From JABIAG01 sp964561995 (lineage in GTDB: Archaea > Nanobdellota > Nanobdellia > Woesearchaeales > JABIAG01), in assembly GCA_964561995.1 (NCBI GenBank), contig CAZLQZ010000012.1, positions 1 to 41,366 of the forward strand: DNA of 41,366 nucleotides, read 5' to 3'. The notes below the pieces were generated by a model. That model saw only the letters and a list, made by a program, of their open reading frames with translations, searched no databases and was not told the origin of the DNA. Both the position numbers and the translations under genes were made by a program. The number at the start of each line of letters is the position of its first letter. The stretch's first letter is position 1. Positions 30,545 to 38,183 of the stretch are shown in pieces.

Positions 30545-31279
30545 TTATCTCTTAGTAAAAGATTTCATTATTTCTAATGGCAAAGTAAATACAATGGTAT
30601 TACTTTGATCTGAACTAATATCATTTAAGCTTTGTAAAGTTCTTAAATGTAGTGCACCCGCAGAAGCAGATAATGTTTTTGCCGCTTTTGCCATATTATT
30701 TGCTGCAGCAACTTCTCCTTGAGCTTTAATTATTACTGCCCTTTTTTCTCTTTCAGCTTCAGCTTCTTTACCCATTACTCTTTTTAAGTCAGCAGGTAAT
30801 TCAACGTGTTTTAGCTCAACAGATTCAACCTTAATTCCCCATGCATCTGTTGCTTTATCGACAATTTGTTGAATTCTTTTTGAAATTGATTCTCTATTTG
30901 CTAATAATTCATCTAAAGTTACCTCACCAACAACATCCCTCATAGTAGTTTGTGCAAGTTGAGAAACAGCATAACCAAAATTTTCTACTTCAATAATTGC
31001 AGATTTAGAATCAGCAACCTTATAATATAAAACTGCATTTACATTAATTGAAACATTATCCTTAGTTATTGCATCTTGATCAGGAACATCAACTGCTTTA
31101 GTTCTCATATCAACTTTTTCAAATTTTTGAAAAAGAGGAATTACCATCCTTAAACCAGGTTGCATAATTCCAGCATATTTACCAAGAGTGAATTTTACTC
31201 CTCGTTCATATTGATTTATAACCTTTAATGAAGCTAAAATAACTACAACTACAATTCCAACTATTATTTCATATACCAT
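30545..31279 (-). CDS. Slipin (stomatin/SPFH-domain membrane protein)
   Basis: 244 aa. Seen: one N-terminal hydrophobic helix (EIIVGIVVVVILASLKVI), then the SPFH core with NQYERGVKFTLGKY, QPGLRMVIPLFQKFEKVDMR, DVPDQDAITKDNVSI, YYKVAD, AVSQLAQTTMRDVVG and a coiled-coil helix GKEAEAEREKRA with Ala-rich continuation. This is a typical p-stomatin. Such proteins scaffold membrane domains and are often paired with an NfeD protease, which is not next to this gene. A TATA box is visible about 20 nt upstream on the minus strand. Confidence 0.9.
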   Translation of the reverse strand: MVYEIIVGIVVVVILASLKVINQYERGVKFTLGKYAGIMQPGLRMVIPLFQKFEKVDMRTKAVDVPDQDAITKDNVSINVNAVLYYKVADSKSAIIEVENFGYAVSQLAQTTMRDVVGEVTLDELLANRESISKRIQQIVDKATDAWGIKVESVELKHVELPADLKRVMGKEAEAEREKRAVIIKAQGEVAAANNMAKAAKTLSASAGALHLRTLQSLNDISSDQSNTIVFTLPLEIMKSFTKR

Positions 31280-31347
31280 ACTTATTTTGAAGTTTACTTA
31301 TATATAATACTTTAAGTTCACGAGTGGGTAGTAAAAGTTTCGAAACC

Positions 31348-31399
31348 TTTTTAAATCAACTGAAAAATCTTAATATATTCTAAAGTATAATACGGAGGA
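31348..31399 (+). promoter_or_regulatory. BRE/TATA and ribosome-binding site of the HPr-like gene
   Basis: CGAAACC directly followed by TTTTTAAAT (31348-31356), a good BRE-TATA pair, then CGGAGGAA (31393-31400) 5 nt before the ATG at 31405. Predicts a leader of about 25 nt. Confidence 0.6.
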
Positions 31400-31404
31400 A
31401 AGAA

Positions 31405-32037
31405 ATGTACAAGACAGTAACAAGAGATATAAGGACGTTCATCGACGATAATTTTTATAGAGGATATACTAGTCCTGTTAATGAATTAGTAACTGCTACA
31501 ACACAAGGCATGGATATTAAATCATGTCAAATAACTGTCGATGGTGTACAATATAATGGTCAAAGTATTATAGACTTAGCTATGGCAAGACTGCATGGCA
31601 ATACAAGAATAGAATTAGAAGCAAAAGTTGAAGAAAAGCAAATAGAAGATTTTAATGATTTAGTTTCAAAAATATTTAAAGTTGATGAACCTATAGAAAT
31701 TCAAGGATTAACAATTCCTAAAAAAAAAGATACTCAAAAACTTGAAGTTAGAACTGATTTTTATCACATAGAAAGAAAGTACGATATTACTGATGAAATG
31801 GGATTACATGCAAGAAATAGTTCAGCGGTATGGGAAACAATAAAACAATACGTAGAAAAATGTTATGTATTAACAGGTGAAAATTCTAAACACGAAATTA
31901 CAGGCATTATGAGTTTAATTCAACTTGCTGGTTTGAAAAAATTACAATTATTAATTAGATTAAAAGAACCATATAAAGGATTATCAGAAGTTCTTTCAAA
32001 ACAAATAGAAAATGCTTTAGCAACAGATTTTAGTTAA
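31405..32037 (+). CDS. Protein with two HPr-like domains
   Basis: 210 aa. The second domain (about 124-205) carries DEMGLHARNSSAVWETI, in which H135 matches the phosphoacceptor His15 of HPr (GLHAR), followed by HEITGIMSLIQLAGLKKL, corresponding to the regulatory-serine helix and strand of HPr. The first domain (about 20-90) shows the same order (YTSPVNELVTATTQGMDI, NGQSIIDLAMARLHG) but lacks the histidine. HPr normally passes phosphate in sugar phosphotransferase systems, which are rare in archaea, and no EI or EII gene is nearby. A regulatory or sensor use is possible. Expressed from a strong promoter and ribosome-binding site. Confidence 0.7.
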   Translation: MYKTVTRDIRTFIDDNFYRGYTSPVNELVTATTQGMDIKSCQITVDGVQYNGQSIIDLAMARLHGNTRIELEAKVEEKQIEDFNDLVSKIFKVDEPIEIQGLTIPKKKDTQKLEVRTDFYHIERKYDITDEMGLHARNSSAVWETIKQYVEKCYVLTGENSKHEITGIMSLIQLAGLKKLQLLIRLKEPYKGLSEVLSKQIENALATDFS

Positions 32038-33859
32038 TATGTAATTTCCAATAATGATAAAATATTTTCTTTTTTCTTAATAATTGATTAAAAGTTCCCT
32101 TTTCAGAAATTTTACCATTTTCTAATACTACGATATAATCAGCATTTCTTATTGTTGATAATCTATGTGCAATTTTAATAACAGTTCTTCCCTTTAATAC
32201 TTTTTTAAATGTATTTTCTATATCTTCTTCAGTTTGATTATCTAATGCACTTGTAGCTTCATCCAAAATAATTAATGAAGAATTTTTAACAATTGCTCTT
32301 GCTAATGCAATTCTTTGTCTTTGTCCACGTGAAAGTTCAACACCCCGCTCTCCAACAATAGTATTAAATTTATTCTTTAATGTTATAATATAATCATATA
32401 TTTCAACTTCTTTAGCAATTTCATTTAATTCCTTATCTGTTATTACACGGTCAATACCATATAAAATATTGTCTCTAATACTTTTATTTAAAATAACTAC
32501 ATCTTGAGTCACAATACTAATTTGTTTTCTTAATGATTTAATATCGAAATCTCTTATTGAATTTCCATCAATCTTTATATTACCCTTATTATACTCAAAA
32601 ATTCTCGGAATTAAAGAAATTAAAGAACTCTTTCCAGATCCACTTTCTCCAACAATTCCTATAGTAGTTCCCTTTTTAATCTTTAAATTAACACCTTTAA
32701 TTATATTTTCATCATTATATTTTGAATAAACATTTTCAAATGAGATGTTATTTTTAATACCTTTAAATTGTTTTTTCCCAGTTGAAATTGTCATCCACTT
32801 ACTTCTTTTAAAAAATGAATTAATTTTTTCTAATGGTGCCTTATATCTTATTATGCTCGTTAATTGAGTAATTAAATTTTGAATTACATATTCAAATCTT
32901 TTTAAAATCACAAAAAAAGTCATAAAACCTGCAATTGCACCCTTAATACCATCTAAAAAATATACATAACTTAATGCTGCTACAATCATTGCAATTCCAA
33001 AAATTAAAGGTTCTTGAATTTTAGATATTAGTTGAACTCTTGAACCTAATTTAAATGCTAATTTACGATTATTATTACTTATTGCTTCAAAGTCAGATTT
33101 TTCTTTTTTCTCCGTACTATAAGACTTAATTAATAAAACTGAAGACAAAATTTCAAAAGTTTTAGTGGCAAGTTTAGAATTTATTACTACTTGTTCTCTT
33201 GATAATTTGTCAATTACTTTTCTTAGCCAAATTACGGACAAATATAAAATTGGTATTAAAATAAAAATAAACAAACTCATTCTCCAAGATAAATAAATCA
33301 ACAATACAATATAGGATAAAACAATCATTAAATTCATAACCAATCCCTGCATAAATCCAATCAATTCACTAAATGAAGAACTTAGTCCTATTGTATAATT
33401 TAGATCCCCAGTAGTGTTTTTTTCAAAAAATAATAAATCATATTTTAATAATTGCTCCAATGTTTTAGTTCTTAATTTGTGAGTTACATCAGTTCCAATT
33501 TTTAATGTTATTAAAGTAGATAAATAAGCAAACAGATTTTTTATTATTACAGCTAAAATAATTAATATTGCTGTAAAAATCACTAACATAGTAATATTAT
33601 TAGATATTCCTAGTAAATCATATAAGGGTTTTAAAAAAGCAAAACTAGTTATGTCTGAGCTATGTTTTAAAGCGATTTCAAGTAATGGAACAATTAAACC
33701 CAAACTAAAAGCTTCCATTGCTGAAGATATTAAAGTTAAAAATATTGAAAGTGTTAAAAGTTTAATACTAACAACATCTTTACAATGTTTGTATACATTT
33801 AGAAAAACATTCCATAAACTATCCTTACCTTTAAATAAACTACTCCCCCTTTTTTTCAT
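32030..33859 (-). CDS. ABC transporter, exporter type (fused membrane and ATPase domains)
   Basis: 609-aa half-transporter of the MsbA/ABCB type, expected to work as a homodimer. Seen: six membrane helices in residues about 30-330, then the nucleotide-binding domain with Walker A GESGSGKSS (404-412), Q-loop TQD, signature ELSRGQ (about 508-513), Walker B LIILDEATSALD with catalytic Asp-Glu (533-534), and H-loop AHR (about 565). Substrate cannot be told from the sequence; lipids, peptides and drugs are all known. It converges with the HPr-like gene (8-base overlap). Confidence 0.9.
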   Translation of the reverse strand: MKKRGSSLFKGKDSLWNVFLNVYKHCKDVVSIKLLTLSIFLTLISSAMEAFSLGLIVPLLEIALKHSSDITSFAFLKPLYDLLGISNNITMLVIFTAILIILAVIIKNLFAYLSTLITLKIGTDVTHKLRTKTLEQLLKYDLLFFEKNTTGDLNYTIGLSSSFSELIGFMQGLVMNLMIVLSYIVLLIYLSWRMSLFIFILIPILYLSVIWLRKVIDKLSREQVVINSKLATKTFEILSSVLLIKSYSTEKKEKSDFEAISNNNRKLAFKLGSRVQLISKIQEPLIFGIAMIVAALSYVYFLDGIKGAIAGFMTFFVILKRFEYVIQNLITQLTSIIRYKAPLEKINSFFKRSKWMTISTGKKQFKGIKNNISFENVYSKYNDENIIKGVNLKIKKGTTIGIVGESGSGKSSLISLIPRIFEYNKGNIKIDGNSIRDFDIKSLRKQISIVTQDVVILNKSIRDNILYGIDRVITDKELNEIAKEVEIYDYIITLKNKFNTIVGERGVELSRGQRQRIALARAIVKNSSLIILDEATSALDNQTEEDIENTFKKVLKGRTVIKIAHRLSTIRNADYIVVLENGKISEKGTFNQLLRKKKIFYHYWKLHIN

Positions 33860-33882
33860 TAGTATTTTTATTCAATAACTAG

Positions 33883-33890
33883 AATATAAA
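33883..33890 (-). promoter_or_regulatory. TATA box of the ABC exporter gene
   Basis: Minus-strand ATTTATAT (within ACATTTATATTCTAG) centred about 27 nt before the ATG at 33859; leaderless-type spacing. Confidence 0.5.
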
Positions 33891-33946
33891 TGTTTCTATG
33901 CATATAATTGGGAACATTTATTAAATCAAGGGAATCTTTTATTTTT

Positions 33947-34873
33947 ATGGCTTTTGCTGATGTACCAAAGATTGAAAAATTTAAGTTTTACATAGATGTT
34001 GCTTTCAAACGTGCTCAAAAAGTTGAAGTAAAAGATCCAAAAAAAAAACAATTAAGTAAACTTGATACAATAAGAGATACTTTAATTGTGTCTTTAGAAA
34101 GAATACTAAATAAATTTCCACAAATTGATGAATTAGATGATTTTTATAAAGAATTATTTAAAAATTCAGTAGATTATATCGGAATAAAAAAAGCACTAGG
34201 CAGTTTAATTTGGGCAATGAATAAAGTTAAATTCTTTCATAGACAATATTCATTTAAAATAAGAAGGGCCGAAGAAGGACGAATGAACCTTGTAAGAAGA
34301 GAATTTTATGGGAGAGTTAATTCTGTTTTAAAACAAATAAGAGATGAACTTGCTCTATTAGAAGAAGCTAGAAAAGAAATATTGAAATTTCCAGTAGTAA
34401 AAACAGGAATGAAAACATGTTGTTTAATTGGATTTCCTAATGTAGGAAAAACAACCTTATTGTTTAAATTAACTGGCTCTAAACCAGATATTCAACCTTA
34501 TGCATTTACAACAAAAGGAGTTAATGTTTCTTATATGGAACGACTTCAATTATTAGACACTCCTGGAACATTAAATAGAACTGATAAAATGAACCGAATT
34601 GAGATGATTAGTTTTCTTGCTTCAAAATATTTAGCAGACTTTTTTGTATTTGTTTTTGACCCAACATATGATTATGTTGACCAGGAAAAACTCTATAAAA
34701 AAGTAAAGAAATTTGATAAAGAAGTATTGGTTTATTTAAGTAAAACTGATATGGTAGAAAATGTTGATGAATTTCAAAAATTCAAACCATTAACTCAAGA
34801 ACAACTTAAAAAAGAATTAGAAAAAAAAATTAATACATCTGAAATTAAAGGAATTAAAAGAAATAAACTTTAA
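33947..34873 (+). CDS. NOG1-type GTPase
   Basis: 308 aa. Seen: helical N-terminal domain (IEKFKFYIDVAFKRAQK, then IRDTLIVSLERILNKFP), then an Obg-related GTPase domain with G1 GFPNVGKTTL, G2-region PYAFTTKGVNV, G3 LLDTPG, SKTD as the G4 motif and a short C-terminus. This is the archaeal/eukaryotic NOG1 layout; the eukaryotic protein acts in 60S ribosome assembly. ATG 33947 is chosen because a TATA-like ATTTATTAAA lies about 26 nt before it and the family N-terminus begins there; the TTG at 33908 is less likely. Confidence 0.87.
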   Translation: MAFADVPKIEKFKFYIDVAFKRAQKVEVKDPKKKQLSKLDTIRDTLIVSLERILNKFPQIDELDDFYKELFKNSVDYIGIKKALGSLIWAMNKVKFFHRQYSFKIRRAEEGRMNLVRREFYGRVNSVLKQIRDELALLEEARKEILKFPVVKTGMKTCCLIGFPNVGKTTLLFKLTGSKPDIQPYAFTTKGVNVSYMERLQLLDTPGTLNRTDKMNRIEMISFLASKYLADFFVFVFDPTYDYVDQEKLYKKVKKFDKEVLVYLSKTDMVENVDEFQKFKPLTQEQLKKELEKKINTSEIKGIKRNKL

Positions 34874-34957
34874 AGAATTAAATTCTTATTACATAATAAA
34901 TAGAAATTAAACTTATTATAAAAAAATATTTAAATTTTAAGAAAAATATATAATAAT

Positions 34958-35665
34958 TTATTGAGAATCTTCAGTTTTAACTTCTTCAGTAGCTTCGGCT
35001 GGTTTTTCTTCAGATTTTAAAGGTTCTTTAACTTCTGTTGGTTTTGCTTCAGTTTTAACTTCTTCAGTAACTTCAACTGGTTTTTCTTCAGCTTTTACAG
35101 GTTTTTTAACATCTGTTGGTTTTACTTCAGCTTCAACAGGCTTTTCAATTTTATTTAATTCTAAAGTATAACTTCCAGGAAGTTTTGTTTTAGCTCTTGA
35201 TAATGCTTTTTTAACAATTTCTAATTGATCATGATTACAAAATACTTCCATTAAAATTTGTCCTTGTTTAATTTGAGCAGCAACACATGATGGTTTTCCA
35301 AAAGGACGTGCCATACCTGAACTCATCCTATCAGCTCCAGCACCTGATGCTAATGCGTGTTCTCTAATAATATGATGAGGATATATTCTTAAATGTAAAT
35401 AATAAGTATCTTTTCCAAGAAATTTTTCTAAAATTCTGTTAGAAACAACTCTCATAGATTCTAAAGCTAAATCTCTAATTTGTAAAGCTTGTTTAGACTT
35501 AATATAATAGACATACTCATAATCACCTTTTCTGTCTCCCATATGCCATCTAACAATTCTCGGATTTTTAGTCATACGAATATAAGATTTTGCTCTATAC
35601 TTTGATGTTCTAGTATAAGGTTTGTCTAATCTTCTGTACGATGAAAATCTTCTCGTTTTAGCCAT
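34958..35665 (-). CDS. rpl10e: Ribosomal protein L10e (L16 family) with a repetitive C-terminal extension
   Basis: 235 aa. The first 170 residues are the L10e/L16 core: MAKTRRFSSYRRLDKPYTR, RIYPHHIIREHALASGAGAD, RMSSGMARPFGKPSC, and a C-terminal strand pair. The last 60 residues are a charged, low-complexity extension (Lys, Glu, Pro, Thr, Val) built on two near-identical 26-residue units. Ribosomal L10e normally ends soon after the core, so the extension is lineage-specific; it could be a disordered tail extending from the ribosome. A TATA box 27 nt upstream implies a leaderless message. Confidence 0.9.
   Translation of the reverse strand: MAKTRRFSSYRRLDKPYTRTSKYRAKSYIRMTKNPRIVRWHMGDRKGDYEYVYYIKSKQALQIRDLALESMRVVSNRILEKFLGKDTYYLHLRIYPHHIIREHALASGAGADRMSSGMARPFGKPSCVAAQIKQGQILMEVFCNHDQLEIVKKALSRAKTKLPGSYTLELNKIEKPVEAEVKPTDVKKPVKAEEKPVEVTEEVKTEAKPTEVKEPLKSEEKPAEATEEVKTEDSQ
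34970..35122 (-). repeat. Tandem 78-bp coding repeat in the L10e tail
   Basis: Two adjacent units encoding about 26 residues each (residues 182-207 and 208-232). Each unit runs KPT(D/E)VK, a Pro-(V/L)-K-x-EEKP core and EVKTE. The units differ at few positions, suggesting a recent duplication. Confidence 0.75.
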
Positions 35666-35688
35666 AACATATTAAAATTAAAGGGCTA

Positions 35689-35696
35689 TTTATAAA
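35689..35696 (-). promoter_or_regulatory. TATA box of rpl10e
   Basis: Minus-strand TTTATAAA centred about 27 nt before the ATG at 35665. Confidence 0.6.
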
Positions 35697-35764
35697 GTTT
35701 ATTGTTAGATGAATTTTTAAGACTAAATTAATAAAACATTATTCATTCTAAAGCTATCGAAAGA

Positions 35765-35811
35765 TTTAAATATAAATTAAAGTAGAAATTAAATTAATAA
35801 TAAAAGAGGTG
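35765..35811 (+). promoter_or_regulatory. TATA box and AAGAGGTG ribosome-binding site of pilin-like gene 1
   Basis: TTTAAATATAAA (35765-35776) and AAGAGGTG (35804-35811), 6 nt before ATG 35818. The predicted leader is about 22 nt. The ribosome-binding site decides for ATG 35818 over the ATG at 35809, which overlaps the site. Confidence 0.6.
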
Positions 35812-35817
35812 TGTATT

Positions 35818-36294
35818 ATGAATAATAAAAAAGGTTCTTTAGAATTATCTGTTAATGCTATAGTTATATTAATAATTGCATTGGCGATTTTAGGACTAGT
35901 AATCGGATTTGCGGTTTCAAAATTTAGAGATTTAGCAGATGATTTTGAAGATGACGGACAAAAAACTCCAGAAGCAACTTCTCAGGACCCAATAACTTTA
36001 CCTGGCGGAGCGAATAAAATTACTTTAGAAAAAGGTAAAGACAAAAGTTTTGAAATTAGTGTATATAATAGTGGAAATACAGCAATAGACCCAAAAGCTA
36101 ACCTTGCGCTTACTTGTTCACCAAGTGATGTAGGATCAGATATTTTTGAAACTCCAACTACAAACATTGATGCAGGCCAAATTAAATCAGTTCCAATTTT
36201 AGCTAAAGTTGCTTCAGATGATTCTGTTGGACAATATTCATGCGAATTAAATATTGATGGAATTACTAGAACATTATTTATTGAGGTAAGATAA
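35818..36294 (+). CDS. Pilin-like protein 1 (class III signal peptide)
   Basis: 158 aa. Seen: MNNKKGSLELSV followed by a hydrophobic helix (AIVILIIALAILGLVIGF). The KKG-S junction before a hydrophobic stretch is the archaeal prepilin-peptidase signature, so cleavage after G6 and helical bundling are expected. After the helix come an acidic linker, DPITLPGG, LTLEKGK-like and a beta-rich domain with two cysteines (LTCSPSD and YSCELNI) that could form a disulfide, ending RTLFIEVR. Paralogues follow at 36716 and 37313. The small membrane protein gene starts 2 bases after the stop. Assembly into a pilus or another surface fibre is inference. Confidence 0.75.
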   Translation: MNNKKGSLELSVNAIVILIIALAILGLVIGFAVSKFRDLADDFEDDGQKTPEATSQDPITLPGGANKITLEKGKDKSFEISVYNSGNTAIDPKANLALTCSPSDVGSDIFETPTTNIDAGQIKSVPILAKVASDDSVGQYSCELNIDGITRTLFIEVR

Positions 36295-36296
36295 AA

Positions 36297-36533
36297 ATGG
36301 CTAAGAAGAAAAACAAAAAAAGACAATTATCCAAGGAACAAGAATTTCAGATTTTCAAATTAGTTTTGGATAAATTCTTATGGGTAGGATTTGTTATAAT
36401 GCTTTATGGCGTTTGGCAAACTGCAGTCTTTCAAAACTTTGCAACAGGAATATTATGGATGTTAGGAGGAATTACATTACTACTAATATTAGTAAGAATG
36501 ATTGTCAAAGGTTATGAAATAGGCAAACATTAA
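36297..36533 (+). CDS. Small two-helix membrane protein in the pilin-like cluster
   Basis: 78 aa. Basic start (MAKKKNKKRQLSKEQEFQIF) followed by two hydrophobic helices (FLWVGFVIMLYGVWQTAVF and GILWMLGGITLLLILVRMI) and a short C-terminus. It begins 2 bases after pilin-like gene 1, so it is on the same transcript. Possibly a membrane anchor or assembly partner for the pilin-like protein; no family recognised. Confidence 0.6.
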   Translation: MAKKKNKKRQLSKEQEFQIFKLVLDKFLWVGFVIMLYGVWQTAVFQNFATGILWMLGGITLLLILVRMIVKGYEIGKH

Positions 36534-36552
36534 TTTTTTATTTTATTTTTTA
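36534..36552 (+). terminator. Oligo-T terminator
   Basis: Long T-rich run immediately after the stop of the 36297 gene, followed by more T-rich sequence; ends the first pilin-like transcript. Confidence 0.45.
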
Positions 36553-36657
36553 ATTCTTATTATAATTTTACATTATTTTTCCATGATTTTTTTTTAAAAT
36601 AAAATTAAACAATTTGCTTCATTTTATTTAATTTTGAACTTAAATATTTTTAGAAAC

Positions 36658-36707
36658 ATTTAAATATGATTTAATTAAAGAATGAAACATCATACTTAAA
36701 AGAGGTG
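36658..36707 (+). promoter_or_regulatory. TATA box and AAGAGGTG ribosome-binding site of pilin-like gene 2
   Basis: ATTTAAATAT (36658-36667) and AAGAGGTG (36700-36707), 8 nt before ATG 36716. The leader shares ATACTTAAAAGAGGTG with the leader of the 29716 gene. Confidence 0.6.
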
Positions 36708-36715
36708 TAGATACA

Positions 36716-37210
36716 ATGAAAAAAAAAGGATCATTAGAGCTTTCTGTTAACGCTATTGTTATATTAATTATTGCATTAGCAATTTTAGGATTAGTTATAG
36801 GTTTTGCAGTAACTAGATTTAGAGGATTAAGTGAAGGATTTGTCGCAACACAAGACACTCCTATGGCATCATCATCAACTCCAATCACATTACCTGGCGG
36901 AGGCAATAGTTTAACTTTGGAAAAAGGTAAAAGGGGTTCAATGGAAATTAGTGTTTATAATTCAGGCACACAAAGTGTTGATGCAGATGTTTTAACATTA
37001 GCATGTGCACCTGCATTAGCTGCAAATACAAAATTTGAAGCACCACCAATCACAATTTCAGCTGGCAAAATTAAATCAATCCCATTATCAATAACTGTTG
37101 ATGGAGCTGAACCAGTTGGTAAAAAATCTTGTGAATTAACTATTGGTGACGAAAATGAACTAGTAAATAATGCAACAGTATCAAGAAGTTTATTTATTGA
37201 AGTTAGATAA
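36716..37210 (+). CDS. Pilin-like protein 2 (class III signal peptide)
   Basis: 164 aa, a close paralogue of the protein at 35818. Seen: MKKKGSLELSVNAIVILI, hydrophobic helix to about residue 30, linker with Ser/Thr, TPITLPGGG, LTLEKGKRGSMEISVYNSG, then LACAPALA and KSCELTIGD with the conserved cysteine pair, ending SRSLFIEVR. It is monocistronic, with its own TATA box, strong ribosome-binding site and T-rich end. Confidence 0.75.
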   Translation: MKKKGSLELSVNAIVILIIALAILGLVIGFAVTRFRGLSEGFVATQDTPMASSSTPITLPGGGNSLTLEKGKRGSMEISVYNSGTQSVDADVLTLACAPALAANTKFEAPPITISAGKIKSIPLSITVDGAEPVGKKSCELTIGDENELVNNATVSRSLFIEVR

Positions 37211-37228
37211 ATTTATTTTTTTATTTAT
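37211..37228 (+). terminator. Oligo-T terminator after pilin-like gene 2
   Basis: T-rich run right after the stop codon of the 36716 gene, upstream of the next TATA box. Confidence 0.45.
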
Positions 37229-37261
37229 TAATAATTCTTTTATATTTTTCTTTTCAAAACA

Positions 37262-37308
37262 TTTATATAACATTTACTCCAAATATTCTTTATCACAATA
37301 AAGAGGTG
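37262..37308 (+). promoter_or_regulatory. TATA box and AAGAGGTG ribosome-binding site of pilin-like gene 3
   Basis: TTTATATAA (37262-37270) and AAGAGGTG (37301-37308), 4 nt before ATG 37313. Same arrangement as the two genes before it. Confidence 0.6.
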
Positions 37309-37312
37309 TATT

Positions 37313-38107
37313 ATGAATAAAAAAGGATCATTAGAGCTTTCAGTTAATGCTATCGTTATATTAATTATTGCCCTGGCAGTAATGGGATTAGTTATTGGAT
37401 TTGCAGTAACTAGATTTAGAAGTTTATCAAATGAAATTCAAATTTCCGAAGAAACTCCAGAACCAAATTCTCAACAACCAATTACATTACCCGGAGGAAG
37501 ATCTGAATTATCTCTTTCTAAAAAAGATGTTGCAGTAATGGAAATTAAAGTTTACAATCCAGGTACAGAAAGTCTTTGTGCTAGTGGAAAGATATGTACA
37601 GCATTAAAATGTAAAGATGTTTTTGTTGAAAATAATGGAGATTGTACTACAGCTGGATGTACAGACATAATTGAAATTACTGGAAATGACGACATTACAG
37701 CATTTTTTAATGATGGAAAGGGACTAAATCATTGTAGTGGTAGTTTATCATCAGTTACAAGATGTGAAGACCTTAAGGTTCCAGATGATTATTATGATTT
37801 TTCAGATATAGATTGGGAGGATTTTGATGAAAATTATAAAAAAGAATATTGCAATCATTATCAAGGATGTGAATGGGTTAGTGGAGATAATTGTAAAGAA
37901 AAAGATAATCTTGAAGTATTAAGTTGTTCCCCATCGGGATTGATTTATGAATGGCAAGTTGCTCCAGGATCAATTATTGCCGCAGGTCAAACAAAAAGTA
38001 TCCCAGTTAGATTGTTTATTGATCCATCAACACAAGTTGGAAAATATGCATGCAATTTAAAACTTAATGAGGATATTTCAAGAACTGTTTTTTTAAAGAT
38101 TCAATAA
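37313..38107 (+). CDS. Pilin-like protein 3 with a ten-cysteine insertion
   Basis: 264 aa. It keeps the frame of its paralogues: MNKKGSLELSVNAIVILI, helix to about 30, QPITLPGG, MEIKVYNPGT, a framework cysteine pair (C205 in VLSCSPSG and C247 in YACNLKL) and a final SRTVFLKI. Between YNPGT and LEVLSC, residues about 87-198 are extra and contain ten cysteines (C89, 95, 100, 111, 116, 141, 151, 180, 186, 194) in an acidic, Asn/Asp-rich sequence. This looks like a disulfide-rich domain inserted into a surface loop, perhaps an adhesive tip or minor subunit (inference). It would need oxidative folding outside the cell. Confidence 0.75.
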   Translation: MNKKGSLELSVNAIVILIIALAVMGLVIGFAVTRFRSLSNEIQISEETPEPNSQQPITLPGGRSELSLSKKDVAVMEIKVYNPGTESLCASGKICTALKCKDVFVENNGDCTTAGCTDIIEITGNDDITAFFNDGKGLNHCSGSLSSVTRCEDLKVPDDYYDFSDIDWEDFDENYKKEYCNHYQGCEWVSGDNCKEKDNLEVLSCSPSGLIYEWQVAPGSIIAAGQTKSIPVRLFIDPSTQVGKYACNLKLNEDISRTVFLKIQ

Positions 38108-38122
38108 TTTTTTATTTTATTT
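38108..38122 (+). terminator. Oligo-T terminator after pilin-like gene 3
   Basis: T-rich run starting at the stop codon of the 37313 gene. Confidence 0.4.
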
Positions 38123-38183
38123 ATATTCTATAGGATAACAATGTTTTTATAGTTCTTTTCAAAAGAATATTTTGTAGATAGTG

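Noticed and set aside
33908..33946. Longer NOG1 start at TTG 33908
   Set aside because: A TATA-like box lies within this stretch at the right distance from ATG 33947, and the family N-terminus starts at 33947.
36640..36906. Minus-strand ORF opposite pilin-like gene 2
   Set aside because: Antisense shadow; covers the promoter and signal-peptide region of a well-supported plus-strand gene.
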